Assembly: GCF_009800925.1 (NCBI RefSeq)
Contig: NZ_WOYF01000001.1
Coordinates: 529,214 to 593,213, forward strand
Reading direction: 5' to 3'
DNA: 64,000 bases
Source of the DNA: Budvicia diplopodorum
GTDB lineage: Bacteria; Pseudomonadota; Gammaproteobacteria; Enterobacterales; Enterobacteriaceae
Program-made: the position numbers and the translations under genes
In this document: positions 47,087 through 56,200 of the stretch, piece by piece
Layout of the letters: each line of letters begins with the position of its first letter
How positions within the stretch are numbered: the first letter of the stretch is position 1
Notes under the pieces: generated by a model
What the model was told of the DNA's origin: nothing
The model's input: only the letters and a program-made list of their open reading frames with translations
Database searches by the model: none

Positions 47087-50000
47087 TTATCTTCGTCATG
47101 GATAAGCGTATCGGCTTCATCAGAAATCTCCGGAGAAACCTCCATTGCCTGCGGTTTACTCGCATCAAATATCTGTTCCGGTAACCGAAAACCGGCCAGT
47201 TTCAGCAATGCCAGCGGCCCTTCCCCTCGCTCCGTACGCAATATCCACGTCAACTGGAGCTTGTCCGGTGCAGTGACGGTAAGCTGCCAGCGGCTTGCAT
47301 CCAGCTTCTGTTTTTTTGCCTGTGACAGCCAGCGAATAAATCCCCAGCTTCCTGAATAGTGACCAGACAACCGCGCACCTGCATCAACGCTGGTCCATGT
47401 CAGCCGGGTTGCGGGTTGATAGGTATCGCCAGGCCAGCGAAAATTCTGCCAGCTTTCCATCTGATTGAAATAGTGTAATACCTGCCCATCAATCGTCAGC
47501 ACCGTCTCTACGACTTCCGGTGCAGAACGTGCCCGCAGTTCAAAACCAATACTCTGACTGCCGTTGGGATACAGAATGGCAGAAAGCTCGCCTAGCTGAT
47601 TAACCGCCTTCAGGAAGGCAGGATTGACGGTTAATCCCTGCAAGTTCAGATTATTTGCCACCCAGTGACGGCCCTCTTTATGCAACAGCCCCGCCATTTC
47701 ACGCGTCAGAAACTGGTCAATCAGCCCGCTATCCTGACGGATAAAATCGGCCAGTGCAGACAAAGAAGCATCACTATCGCTGTCCGCAAAGGGATAGCGC
47801 CCGACAAAAGCGGCATTCCACTCTTTAACGATCGCATTGCGCCATCGGTCATTCAGACTGACTGCGGTAGGCTCCAGTACAACCTGCCACGACTGTTTCA
47901 GCGGCTGCACAAACATCGCCTGGCCGAAAGCGCGCCATTCTGCTCCCAGATTGGCGGCTATCAGATTGCCGTACTCCTGCGAGTCCGTCAGGTCAACATT
48001 TTTGCCCTGAAACACCGACTGCGCCAGCAATTGCATCATTTCCTGCGGTTCAGGCGCATCCGCCACCTGCTGGAGTTTCAGACGTACTCGCGTCACGCGG
48101 GTCAGCCAGCTTTGCAAACTCAGGGCGCTATCGGCAGAGAAGTTGTCTGATGCCGTTCTTTTACCCATCAGGGCAAGCAGCGGGCCAAAGGTTTTATCCA
48201 ACGGCCCGATCAGGCCAGCGGCCTTCTGGTCAATAGCCGGGACGTCCTCTTTACGGGTCAGCAGGTCTTTCGCTGACGATAACAGCGAATCCGACAGCCC
48301 GGCGTCCTGTCGCCCGGTCTGCCCCTGCCACGCAAGGGTGTTCATCAGCGCTATCAGCGGTGACTGACGGACATCACTAACCAGAGTAAGCTGGTCTGTC
48401 ACATCAGAAATAGTCTGCGTTTTGTTCCAGCGCAGGCCGTTGAGAAAATTTAGCCAGGCGGCAGAAAAATCAGCGAAATAGCGCTCCGTCAACCGTTGAT
48501 GCCGCACTTCCGGCGACGCGTCGCCGACAAGCTGTTTGCGGTTGTCGCTCAGTACCCAGTCGATTTCATCACGCCGGGTAGCAACGGCTTTTTCAATGGC
48601 TGGCTGAATGGCCTCTTCCCACGCCTGACGGGTAAACATTCCGGGGATAACTTCATCGGTGGTGAATAACTGGCGGGCATCGGTATCAGCGGTCATATCC
48701 TCAAGCCGCATGTCGGCATAATTACGACGAACCGACGACAATATGGACTGGTACACGGTGTTATCCGCGTTCTGACGCCCTATCTGCCCCAGTAATACCT
48801 GACGCACCTCAGACACCAGAGACCTGTCCGGACTGATTTTCCAGTCCGGATGCGCGGGCAGGTTTTCGGCATAAAAAGTCCATAAATCCGGAGCAATGCT
48901 TTGCCACAGACCAAGCGAAATGCCCTTTCGCTGCGGCTCTGTGCGCTGCATCGTTGTACTGAAAAATACCCCCTCCGCTTTTTCCGGATGAGCCATCATC
49001 AGATAGGCCTTTAACTGGTCATAACCCGATTTTGCCAGCGTTGCCCGCTCCGGGCTTGCCGGTGGTAAATCGGCCAGTTGGCTGAGTTTTTGATGCAGCC
49101 TTTGTGCAGCACTATCTCGTATCAGACGCTGGCTGGCGGGGCCATACCATGTCCACAAGGCAGTCAGTAACTGCGGGTTATGATTCAGACCGAAGCGTTG
49201 ATACCATGGTGCGCCGTCTTTTTCCCACGTCTGTAAACGCCCGATACCATTGCGCAGTAACTGCAAGGCTATCAGTTGTTCATCTGACACATCGTGGCTG
49301 CCGACCAGAGAGTGAGCCTGTTTCGCAGCCGCTACCATCTGGTGACGGTTCACGGCAAATGACATTACGCTGCCCGCCCCCCACACCAGCATTAGCGCCA
49401 TCAGGCCATAGCAGAGCGTTTGCTCCCACGGCAGACCTACGCGTTTGCCACGTGCATTAACGCAGTCGTCCGTCACGCCCTGCCAGTCAGGCAGCATTTG
49501 CCATCGGTGTTCGTGAATACCGCTAACGGCGCTCTGCGCTGGCTGAGGCAGGCTGAACATCAGTCCGCGCAGCGGAATGCGTCCGGCATATTCCGATATC
49601 CACGGCGTCAACACCTGCTTCCAGCGAACGGCCTCACCCTGCTCAAGGCTCTGCCCCAAACGCAGTAAGAAATCATGCTGCCGCATATTGGATACCTGCT
49701 GTAGGCCCTGCTCACACAGTAACGGCAATAGAGACAGCAGTTGCTGCTCAACCCCATCAGGCATGACCTTCACCGGCAGTATCACACCAACGGGCTGGGT
49801 CACTCGCTCTGCCTGCGACCACGGACTGTCGCACAGTTGCCATAAATAGACCGGAGGCTGATAGCGCAAGGCTTTCCCCATTTGTTGCAGGGTGTGCAGG
49901 CCATTGTCAAAACTATGAGATGATTTACTCTGTTCCGTATTCACCGCCCAGACGATACCGTCCAGCGGGCGGCCACGGCGCAGCTTGCGCAAAGCAGCAA

Positions 50001-50532
50001 GGCGATCTTTATTCACCTCATCACTCAGGCTACCGCCGTGCAGCAGTACGGTGCGCTGCCCTTCCAGCCACTGTTTTTCAGCAAGCGTGGGAACCAGAGC
50101 GTCAATGTCTGCCGCTCCGCCCACTACCATCAGCAGACGGACTTTGTAACGCCAGAATAGGCCATAGCGGGCACGTAGGTGAGATCTAAGGTGAGAAAAT
50201 TCACCGTATTGCGGGTAGTCTTCTTTTGATGCGCTAACCGGAGCGGGAATATCATCGCCCTTTATCCGTTGCCGAGCGGCCTCAAAATTTTGCTTACCCG
50301 CTATGCGGGTTGAAAAAAACAGCATCAGTGCGGTTAACAGCACCATACCGGTTCCGACACATAGCCCAAGCAGCCAACGGTCACGCACTGCCGAACCTGC
50401 GACCAGCCCTAACCGTTCCGGGTGCTGCCATGCCAGCCAGCACAGCGTTCCCCCGGTGATTAACAGTACCAGCACCACAGCCAGAAACCGGTTTTCAGGC
50501 CTCTTTATTATTGATAAGGGATTAAAGCTCAC
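47083..50532 (-). CDS. tssM: TssM, T6SS inner-membrane core protein (IcmF family)
   Basis: 1149 aa. Spans the inner membrane and joins TssL to TssJ across the periplasm. Hydrophobic segments at about 17-37, 52-73 and 380-400; the long periplasmic part follows. C-terminal block SQSIGFELRARSAPEVVETVLTIDGQVLHYFNQMESWQNFRWPG is the family signature (quoted in part: GFELRARSAPEVVE, NFRWPG). The cytoplasmic loop has no Walker A motif: where GxxxxGK[ST] would be expected it reads MVVGGAADIDAL. The start overlaps the upstream gene by 4 bp. Confidence 0.93.
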   Translation of the reverse strand: MSFNPLSIIKRPENRFLAVVLVLLITGGTLCWLAWQHPERLGLVAGSAVRDRWLLGLCVGTGMVLLTALMLFFSTRIAGKQNFEAARQRIKGDDIPAPVSASKEDYPQYGEFSHLRSHLRARYGLFWRYKVRLLMVVGGAADIDALVPTLAEKQWLEGQRTVLLHGGSLSDEVNKDRLAALRKLRRGRPLDGIVWAVNTEQSKSSHSFDNGLHTLQQMGKALRYQPPVYLWQLCDSPWSQAERVTQPVGVILPVKVMPDGVEQQLLSLLPLLCEQGLQQVSNMRQHDFLLRLGQSLEQGEAVRWKQVLTPWISEYAGRIPLRGLMFSLPQPAQSAVSGIHEHRWQMLPDWQGVTDDCVNARGKRVGLPWEQTLCYGLMALMLVWGAGSVMSFAVNRHQMVAAAKQAHSLVGSHDVSDEQLIALQLLRNGIGRLQTWEKDGAPWYQRFGLNHNPQLLTALWTWYGPASQRLIRDSAAQRLHQKLSQLADLPPASPERATLAKSGYDQLKAYLMMAHPEKAEGVFFSTTMQRTEPQRKGISLGLWQSIAPDLWTFYAENLPAHPDWKISPDRSLVSEVRQVLLGQIGRQNADNTVYQSILSSVRRNYADMRLEDMTADTDARQLFTTDEVIPGMFTRQAWEEAIQPAIEKAVATRRDEIDWVLSDNRKQLVGDASPEVRHQRLTERYFADFSAAWLNFLNGLRWNKTQTISDVTDQLTLVSDVRQSPLIALMNTLAWQGQTGRQDAGLSDSLLSSAKDLLTRKEDVPAIDQKAAGLIGPLDKTFGPLLALMGKRTASDNFSADSALSLQSWLTRVTRVRLKLQQVADAPEPQEMMQLLAQSVFQGKNVDLTDSQEYGNLIAANLGAEWRAFGQAMFVQPLKQSWQVVLEPTAVSLNDRWRNAIVKEWNAAFVGRYPFADSDSDASLSALADFIRQDSGLIDQFLTREMAGLLHKEGRHWVANNLNLQGLTVNPAFLKAVNQLGELSAILYPNGSQSIGFELRARSAPEVVETVLTIDGQVLHYFNQMESWQNFRWPGDTYQPATRLTWTSVDAGARLSGHYSGSWGFIRWLSQAKKQKLDASRWQLTVTAPDKLQLTWILRTERGEGPLALLKLAGFRLPEQIFDASKPQAMEVSPEISDEADTLIHDEDK

Positions 50533-51764
50533 GTCAATTTCTCCTGTTGGGTGGTATAAGAAGTCACCACTGTGCTCCAGACGTCATCACTTCCCTGTTC
50601 ACTGCTGAGAATCATCTGCGCCTCACCACACAGTTCAGCGATCTGTGCAGCAGCAGCTATCGCCAGCCACGGAGCTGCACAACCCGCGTGGCCTAACGAG
50701 CTATCAATATTGTATAAATGACTGCCAGAGTTAATCGCCACCAGCGGCGGTTTACCCTGTAATTCCATGATGCGCCGGTGCTGTTTATCTGACAGACCGG
50801 ACAGCCAGAGGTGTTTCAGCGCATCCGAAGGCAACGGCACCCAATCCATAGCCTGTAATGCCCCTTCTTCCAGCGTTTCCGTCGGGGACTTCTCCGGGCG
50901 GTGTAACAGTGCCCGTGGTGCTAGCGTTTTTTGCGTCAGACGATTGCCTAGCAGCAACGCCGCTACCGCTTCCGCCGTCCCTTCCGGCTGTTGCGGGACG
51001 ATCTGTAAACTAATGACCAGCAGCAGCGCATCGTCATGAATACGCTGGTCAAGCCAGCGATCGATAAACCTCAACCCATGCTCTTCTACGTAAGTAACAG
51101 ATTGGGTGATGTTGCTATCCCGCCACATCCGTTGCCATAGATCTTGTAAGCGGCGTGAAGAAAGGGACGTTTCTGTTTCAAACAAAATATCAATTGAGCC
51201 ATCACCAGACAGTGAGTTAACTAATTCAGATAATGGGTGAATCAGGTTAGATAACTGCTTAGAAAGTACGATTTCAGGAGAAATATTTTCATCGTTAACG
51301 GTAAAACGGCTATGAATCACGCCGTCTTCTCCTTTCCATGACCTCTGCGCCCGAATCTGGATGGTATTGGAGATTAATATTTCCAACGGCGAATCACTTT
51401 CATGTTGGTCAGAAACTGGAATTGTTGTCGCTGTACTAAATTCAGAAAACAATATTTGCAATGCTCTCCGCCCTCTTTTCACTTCTGTTAATATCCATGC
51501 TTCACGCTGTTTATCCCAAGCATTAGCCTGAATCTGCTGTAGCAGGTAAATCACCAATCGAATTAGAGCGATGACTAACCAAATCCCAACGGGGACAGCG
51601 ACCATTAAGATCCAAACATTATCGTTACCCGTCATTTTGGCTAGCAGAGAAGAAATAAAACTTCCAAATACAAGCATAAAAAATAAGGCTCCAAACCATC
51701 TTAATAACTTAGGAGGATGGGGGCGCCAGGATAATGGTGGTATATTTTTTAAATTGACGGGCAT
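50529..51764 (-). CDS. T6SS-associated inner-membrane protein of unknown function
   Basis: 411 aa. Two membrane segments near the N-terminus (about 21-42 and 50-75: LFFMLVFGSFISSLLA, VWILMVAVPVGIWLVIALIRLVIYLL), then a long soluble domain with no family I can name with confidence (...SDPLEILISN, ALLLVISLQIVPQQPEGTAEAVAALLLG, APWLAIAAAAQIAELCGEA). The end overlaps the tssM start by 4 bp (ATGA), so it is co-translated with tssM. Genes of this type sit directly in front of tssM in some enterobacterial T6SS clusters; a role in the membrane complex is inferred from that. Confidence 0.7.
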   Translation of the reverse strand: MPVNLKNIPPLSWRPHPPKLLRWFGALFFMLVFGSFISSLLAKMTGNDNVWILMVAVPVGIWLVIALIRLVIYLLQQIQANAWDKQREAWILTEVKRGRRALQILFSEFSTATTIPVSDQHESDSPLEILISNTIQIRAQRSWKGEDGVIHSRFTVNDENISPEIVLSKQLSNLIHPLSELVNSLSGDGSIDILFETETSLSSRRLQDLWQRMWRDSNITQSVTYVEEHGLRFIDRWLDQRIHDDALLLVISLQIVPQQPEGTAEAVAALLLGNRLTQKTLAPRALLHRPEKSPTETLEEGALQAMDWVPLPSDALKHLWLSGLSDKQHRRIMELQGKPPLVAINSGSHLYNIDSSLGHAGCAAPWLAIAAAAQIAELCGEAQMILSSEQGSDDVWSTVVTSYTTQQEKLT

Positions 51765-52187
51765 GTTTTCCTGATAGTTATGACTTTTAACTTAAATTGA
51801 ATTGAGAATTCGTTGCATATAAAGCAGGGGAAAGGTTTAGCCTTAATAAACATTTAAATTAAGAGTTTAATTTAAAACAAAGACAAGCATATCAACATTA
51901 ATGTATTTTATAAGCACCAAGAGTTTTATTTAACACTTTATATTTATTTCACGAAGAACAGGGCTATGGTATTATTATGTTTATTGATTAATATTCTGCG
52001 TCAAAAAACGTAGGAATTTATACTTTAAGAAATAATAAAAAACCACATCAAAAGATATTATTTCTGAATTACAGTATTTTCATGATAACACCCTGCCACA
52101 ATTCATAGTTGAGCAAGCGGTTCCCCCACCACGTGTCCTTTGACACTCACCTGCCTTGTTTCTATTCCACAATCACTATTCTATATA
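51765..52187. other. AT-rich spacer between the immunity gene and the tssM block
   Basis: 423 bp of low-GC DNA without a convincing gene. It contains, on the minus strand, a 25-codon open stretch (52069-52146, DTWWGNRLLNYELWQG) that reads like a fragment of an older coding sequence. A promoter for the tssM block may lie here. No terminator is clear. Confidence 0.5.
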
Positions 52188-52637
52188 TTATTTATCATTC
52201 CCTGCCATGCCATCATATGGTAATAAGAACATTGAGCCACACTTTTTCTTAGCACACCCCCAATATATATTCCCTTTCTCATTATGCCATTCCGCCGTCG
52301 CCGCAGCATTAATAATAAAATACCATCTGACACCATGACTCAAAAGCGAACCTTTTATTTCACATGGCAACCAATAATATTGGCCAGATATTTCATCAGA
52401 TGTCTTATATTTAGTACTTAATCTAAATATTTTTTTCACCTGACTAGCATCAAGACTCCATTTCTGACAAGCAGATAAAAGCATTTCATCTTGTTCTTCT
52501 TTTTGTGTATAAACCGATTTATCAATATGTTCAATTACTAATTCAGTCGAGAATACAACTTTAGGACACAGTAACATGCTAATTGCTAACGTAAAGACCT
52601 GCGCCTTCGCCTTCCATTTTATAAGATATTTTGTCAT
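52188..52637 (-). CDS. Putative periplasmic immunity protein for the amidase effector
   Basis: 149 aa from M at 52637; a frame open to 52667 has no better start. Signal peptide about 1-32 (AQVFTLAISMLLCPKVVFST). Mature domain has Cys residues in SACQKW, WLPCEIKG and WGCAKKKCG and the motif LLSHGVRWYFIINAAATAEW. The effector gene overlaps its start by 59 bp, and a periplasmic location fits neutralising a cell-wall amidase delivered by neighbours. The pairing is inference from context; the family is not named. Confidence 0.7.
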   Translation of the reverse strand: MTKYLIKWKAKAQVFTLAISMLLCPKVVFSTELVIEHIDKSVYTQKEEQDEMLLSACQKWSLDASQVKKIFRLSTKYKTSDEISGQYYWLPCEIKGSLLSHGVRWYFIINAAATAEWHNEKGNIYWGCAKKKCGSMFLLPYDGMAGNDK

Positions 52638-53307
52638 GTTCATAAACATCCCTATCATCCAGTTCATATATATTTTTTATTATATCAACCAATTTACTAA
52701 TAGAATTAGTTTGCTCTAGCGTTGGTGACTCCCAACCATCATTTTTATGCATAGCCACAACTTCAATCCCAACACTATCCCCATTATAAGGATAACGTTC
52801 TGGATACATCTTAACTTTTTCATGGTCATATACCTTTCCAGGATTCCAGCCGAAAGATTTTATCTTTTTACTTTCTTCCGCTGAACATGTTTTTTCCTCC
52901 ATGCAGCGAGACTTTATTTTACCAACATGGTAAGTATATGAAAATAAACTTACCGTTTGATGGATATCTCCGTTCTTCGCAATCAGAAAATGCGTACCAA
53001 CACCTTTAGAGAAAGAAGTCAATGTCCCCTCTACGGAGGAGGAATCGGTTCTATGTAACACAATACCATTAATTTTATTCATCACTCCTTTTCCCAAACC
53101 CGCAACACTAGATTGAATAAAATTAGCATTTTTTATATAACCGTCAGGATCAACATAAATTACAGACACCGTACATATTTTTGCTTTCTCATTTTCATTT
53201 TTAGTAGTATCCCCTTCAAATGTACAATTAACTTTATGTTTATTATAAATTAAGGGAGATGGATTTTTCTCTTCTGTTTTTTCATTACTCAAAGCGCCGT
53301 TACTCAT
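52579..53307 (-). CDS. T6SS peptidoglycan amidase effector (N-acetylmuramoyl-L-alanine amidase fold)
   Basis: 242 aa, no signal peptide, so export must use another route. Residues about 75-240 match the amidase_2/PGRP fold: IVLHRTD (H85), VGTHFLIAKNGDIHQTV (H106), TYHVGK (H127), SVGIEVV (E182) and YEHDKISYKMEGEG (H224), the last giving further zinc and catalytic residues. The first 70 residues are hydrophilic and may be a loading region. It lies just downstream of vgrG and is followed by a periplasmic immunity-like gene. Low GC compared with vgrG, suggesting cargo acquired separately. GGGGGGGGAG serves as ribosome-binding site. Confidence 0.82.
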   Translation of the reverse strand: MSNGALSNEKTEEKNPSPLIYNKHKVNCTFEGDTTKNENEKAKICTVSVIYVDPDGYIKNANFIQSSVAGLGKGVMNKINGIVLHRTDSSSVEGTLTSFSKGVGTHFLIAKNGDIHQTVSLFSYTYHVGKIKSRCMEEKTCSAEESKKIKSFGWNPGKVYDHEKVKMYPERYPYNGDSVGIEVVAMHKNDGWESPTLEQTNSISKLVDIIKNIYELDDRDVYEHDKISYKMEGEGAGLYVSN

Positions 53308-53432
53308 CTCCCCCCCCTATTATTAATACCCAATATTGAAGTGTCGCCAACAGTTGAACCATTAAGATGACGCTGGTACAACACGCAGGATCCATTGAAT
53401 AGATAATCATCCCCCCGTTCATTACTTCGCAT
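53304..53432 (-). CDS. 42-aa ORF between vgrG and the amidase effector
   Basis: 42 codons from ATG 53432, 4 nt past the vgrG stop, ending in a TGA that overlaps the amidase ATG (ATGA). The frame reads through a run of eight G's (plus-strand C run 53310-53317) just before its end. Two extra or one fewer-by-two base changes in that run (9 or 6 G's) would fuse it in frame to the amidase. Sequence (GDDYLFNGSCVLYQRHLNG...) matches no family I know. It may be a former N-terminal extension of the effector. Confidence 0.35.
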   Translation of the reverse strand: MRSNERGDDYLFNGSCVLYQRHLNGSTVGDTSILGINNRGGR

Positions 53433-53436
53433 TCAA

Positions 53437-55938
53437 TCAACACCCTAATAATAAATCGACCCTAATGTTATATTTCTGCTCACTTTGGAAGTTTTCCGTA
53501 TTCCCATTTTCATCCGTTATCCCTCCTTTCTCTGTTCCATCTTCAAAATAAGCAACATATTTAGTATTTGCATAAGGAACACCATCATCATCCGCAAAAT
53601 GAAATTGCAGATTATAATCCCCCGACTCAATCAGCGGAAACGCCATCATCGCCGGTTTCACGGATGCCCTTTGCTGTCGCCCGTACTGCCCGGCCTTCGT
53701 CAGATAATCCCCTTGAGTCCCTGATTCAATCTTGTTCGCGTCCAGCGTGATATAACTCCCGCCGCCGTTAATGGTGATTTTCTTCTTCGCGATAATGTTT
53801 ATTTCATCATCGGTACTGGTTATTGTGATCGCCTTCTTCGCCAGCAGCTCAAGCAAATCATTCTGCGCCTGAATGGATACGGCTCCCTGATTGGCTATCA
53901 GTTTTATTCCCAGTTTTCTCACGAACAGGCTGAAGGCATTACCCACGCCGATAAAGAGGTCCTTCACCACGCTGATATCGGCCTTGTTGCCCGCCGTAGC
54001 TATCAGGTTCTTACCGGCACTCAGCTGCAGGTGTTCACCGCTCGCCAGTGCTATCCCCTGCGGCGCACTCAGCAACAGCACCGCCTGTTTCAGTTCATTC
54101 AGGTTTTGTTGCAGCAGGCTAATCTGTGACTGAAGGTCTGCCGGATTCGCATTCGCAGTCTGTGCATCCTGCGATATTTTCTGCATCTGTTGTTGCGCAC
54201 CGTTCAGCAGGCTGATAGCTGGCTGCATCGCCAGTACAGGTCCCCCAGCCTTCGGCTGTTCATCAGCGCTAATAAAAATGCCCTTCTTCGCCCTGATGGC
54301 ACCGTACAGATCGGTGCGCAGCTCAAAACCTTCTCCGCGCTTCTGTTTACCGCTATCTACCAGATGCCCGAGGTTTAGCTGACTCTTGCCGCCATACTCC
54401 GTGCTGACCTTAATATGCTCCTGACCCCGGTTGTCTTCCATGCGGATTTTATTATTGGCAGGGGTTCGCAGCACGTTGCGTTTGTAATTTTTAATGGTCA
54501 CATGGTCTGTATGCGCTGAGTCGTGCAGCACGTGCGCGATATACGGCCTGTCCGGGTTACCGTTTTCAAACGCTATTGCCACTTCCGTTCCCGCCAGCAG
54601 CGGCAGGTGCAGGCCGTAGGCGTCTCCTGCATACGAGCGGGCCTGCCTTACCCACAGACTTTCGTAACCGCTATCCCACCTGTCGCGGTCAAACAGAATA
54701 TTGACTTTGTAACGTCCGTCTTTGTCAATATGGCCGTAGATATCATTGGTCTGTGTGCTGGTCACTCGTGCCGGTAGCGTACCTGCCATGACTGGCCTCT
54801 TGATAGCTGCCGGGCGGAAGCCGTAGTCTTCCGAGAACGGTATTGCCTCCACGCACACTTCAAAGCTGCGGTCCCGGCGGGCGGTGCTGATCGTCTTAGT
54901 GATAACCACGCCCTTGCGGTAAATATCACTCACATCACTGCCGCCGTTCACTTTCAGCGCCATGCCCGGTGCGATGCCCGCGCAGTTGGTAACCGCAGAC
55001 AGTTGAGTCTGTTTGTTCAGGTAACGTTCATGACAGATGCGGGCATAAAACGCACCGCTCTCCGGGACAAGTTCACGACCTTCGACACCGGGAATAAGGT
55101 AGTTATCCGCATAGTGATAGGCTTCACCGTAGGTGGTGGTATCGCCCCGCGTCACATCCGCCTTCGCGTTCATATCTTCCGTGGCGGTACGGTAATTGTA
55201 ATCGCGGGTGGTAACGGACTTCTCCACCACCTGATGGTGGCTGGCCATGCACCACACCGATTCCACACCTTCATCAAGCATCCCGGATGGCGGCACGGCA
55301 GGCAGAGTCAATCCCTGTTGATAGTGACTCTGGTCGTCGTAAAACTCCACCATATCAATGTTTAGGCGCGTGTCGGCGGTGAAGCGGAACCAGATACCCA
55401 CTTCGGACAATAAACGGCTGATAAAGGTTAAATCGTCCTCGCCGTACTGCATCACCTGCTCACGACGCGGGTACTCACAGGCAAGCGTGAAGATAAAATC
55501 CTGACCGCGCATGTCGTGGCGCTCGCGCAGGATTTTTTCCACGATTTGCGGTACTGACATATCCTGATAAATCGCGTTCTGATGGCTTCTGGACAGCAGC
55601 GCCAAACGCGGTTGCAGGGTCAGTTCATAACGGCTTTCATCTTTTGAAGTGGCGAGCTTTTTAAACCCTGTCGCCACTCCCTGTATCACCCGCACCGGCA
55701 GGGGTACTTTAATGCCGAACCCCTGATTAACCGGTGCCTGTAGCGTCAGCGAGGCATCCTTCATCAGCATGGTTTTCGGGTCAATAGCTTTATCGGTGCT
55801 GGTAAATTCGATGGCGTAGCTGAATGGCTTACTTAGTTCTTCATGGCCTTCTAACCCCAGCACGTCCAGCGGTGAGCCGTTGTCACGGACGTTTAACAGA
55901 TGGTGGCTTTGGCTGAAAAATAGGGTGGGGGTATTCAC
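53437..55938 (-). CDS. tssI: VgrG/TssI spike protein with C-terminal transthyretin-like domain
   Basis: 833 aa; start GTG 55938 overlaps the stop of the short ORF upstream (GTGA). Spike trimer of the T6SS tip, homologous to phage gp27/gp5. N-terminal gp27-like part (1-about 380), OB-fold with NDIYGHIDKDGRYKVNILFDRD and WVRQARSYAGDAYGLHLPLLAGTEVAIAFENGNPDRPYI (quoted in part: GTEVAIAFENGNPDRP), then the needle and DUF2345 region to about 750. Residues 772-833 (YNLQFHFADDDGVPY, TEKGGITDENG, YNIRVDLLLG) resemble a transthyretin-like domain, which in other VgrGs recruits an effector. The amidase next door is the likely passenger. Confidence 0.93.
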   Translation of the reverse strand: MNTPTLFFSQSHHLLNVRDNGSPLDVLGLEGHEELSKPFSYAIEFTSTDKAIDPKTMLMKDASLTLQAPVNQGFGIKVPLPVRVIQGVATGFKKLATSKDESRYELTLQPRLALLSRSHQNAIYQDMSVPQIVEKILRERHDMRGQDFIFTLACEYPRREQVMQYGEDDLTFISRLLSEVGIWFRFTADTRLNIDMVEFYDDQSHYQQGLTLPAVPPSGMLDEGVESVWCMASHHQVVEKSVTTRDYNYRTATEDMNAKADVTRGDTTTYGEAYHYADNYLIPGVEGRELVPESGAFYARICHERYLNKQTQLSAVTNCAGIAPGMALKVNGGSDVSDIYRKGVVITKTISTARRDRSFEVCVEAIPFSEDYGFRPAAIKRPVMAGTLPARVTSTQTNDIYGHIDKDGRYKVNILFDRDRWDSGYESLWVRQARSYAGDAYGLHLPLLAGTEVAIAFENGNPDRPYIAHVLHDSAHTDHVTIKNYKRNVLRTPANNKIRMEDNRGQEHIKVSTEYGGKSQLNLGHLVDSGKQKRGEGFELRTDLYGAIRAKKGIFISADEQPKAGGPVLAMQPAISLLNGAQQQMQKISQDAQTANANPADLQSQISLLQQNLNELKQAVLLLSAPQGIALASGEHLQLSAGKNLIATAGNKADISVVKDLFIGVGNAFSLFVRKLGIKLIANQGAVSIQAQNDLLELLAKKAITITSTDDEINIIAKKKITINGGGSYITLDANKIESGTQGDYLTKAGQYGRQQRASVKPAMMAFPLIESGDYNLQFHFADDDGVPYANTKYVAYFEDGTEKGGITDENGNTENFQSEQKYNIRVDLLLGC

Positions 55939-56045
55939 AATTTACCTTCTCTATCAAATTCCAGCATGGTCCCGTCGCCCTCTTCTAGCGCTTTTGCACA
56001 ATCAGAGTTCAGGCGACGAAGTAATACGGCTGACTGACGATCCAT
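55935..56045 (-). pseudogene. 36-codon ORF in the clpV slot: probable internal-deletion remnant of tssH/clpV
   Basis: ATG 56045 has AAGGAG 7 bp upstream and the frame runs 36 codons into the vgrG start. The first part, LLRRLNSDCAKALEEG, resembles the extreme N-terminus of ClpV ATPases (pattern LxxRLNxxCxxALExA). The last part, GDGTMLEFDREGKL, reads like a C-terminal strand. In related T6SS operons clpV (about 2.6 kb) lies exactly here, between hcp and vgrG. I infer an in-frame internal deletion. It could instead be an unrelated small gene; an alignment with relatives would decide. Confidence 0.5.
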
Positions 56046-56159
56046 GCTGTGCTCCTTAAGTGGGTATGCTACCGCCCTTAGCCTTCTCCTTTTAAGGAAA
56101 CTCAGGCCCATAAGGTCGATTGTTTTATGCTGTTTTTGTTTGCTAAACCGCCGGACTCA

Positions 56160-56195
56160 ACAAACAAAAACCGCAGACGGCAAACCGTCTGCGGT
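56160..56195 (-). terminator. Strong Rho-independent terminator directly after hcp
   Basis: CCGCAGACGG-TTTG-CCGTCTGCGG followed by TTTTTGTTTG on the minus strand, 6 bp past the hcp stop. It would stop much transcription inside the operon, raising Hcp relative to VgrG and the effectors. Confidence 0.93.
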
Positions 56196-56200
56196 GGGGA

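Noticed and set aside
48100..50000. Several open frames of 60-160 codons on the plus strand opposite tssM, tssF, vgrG, tssC and the TagL-like gene
   Set aside because: They are shadows of higher-GC coding genes: no ribosome-binding sites, no recognisable domains and implausible composition.
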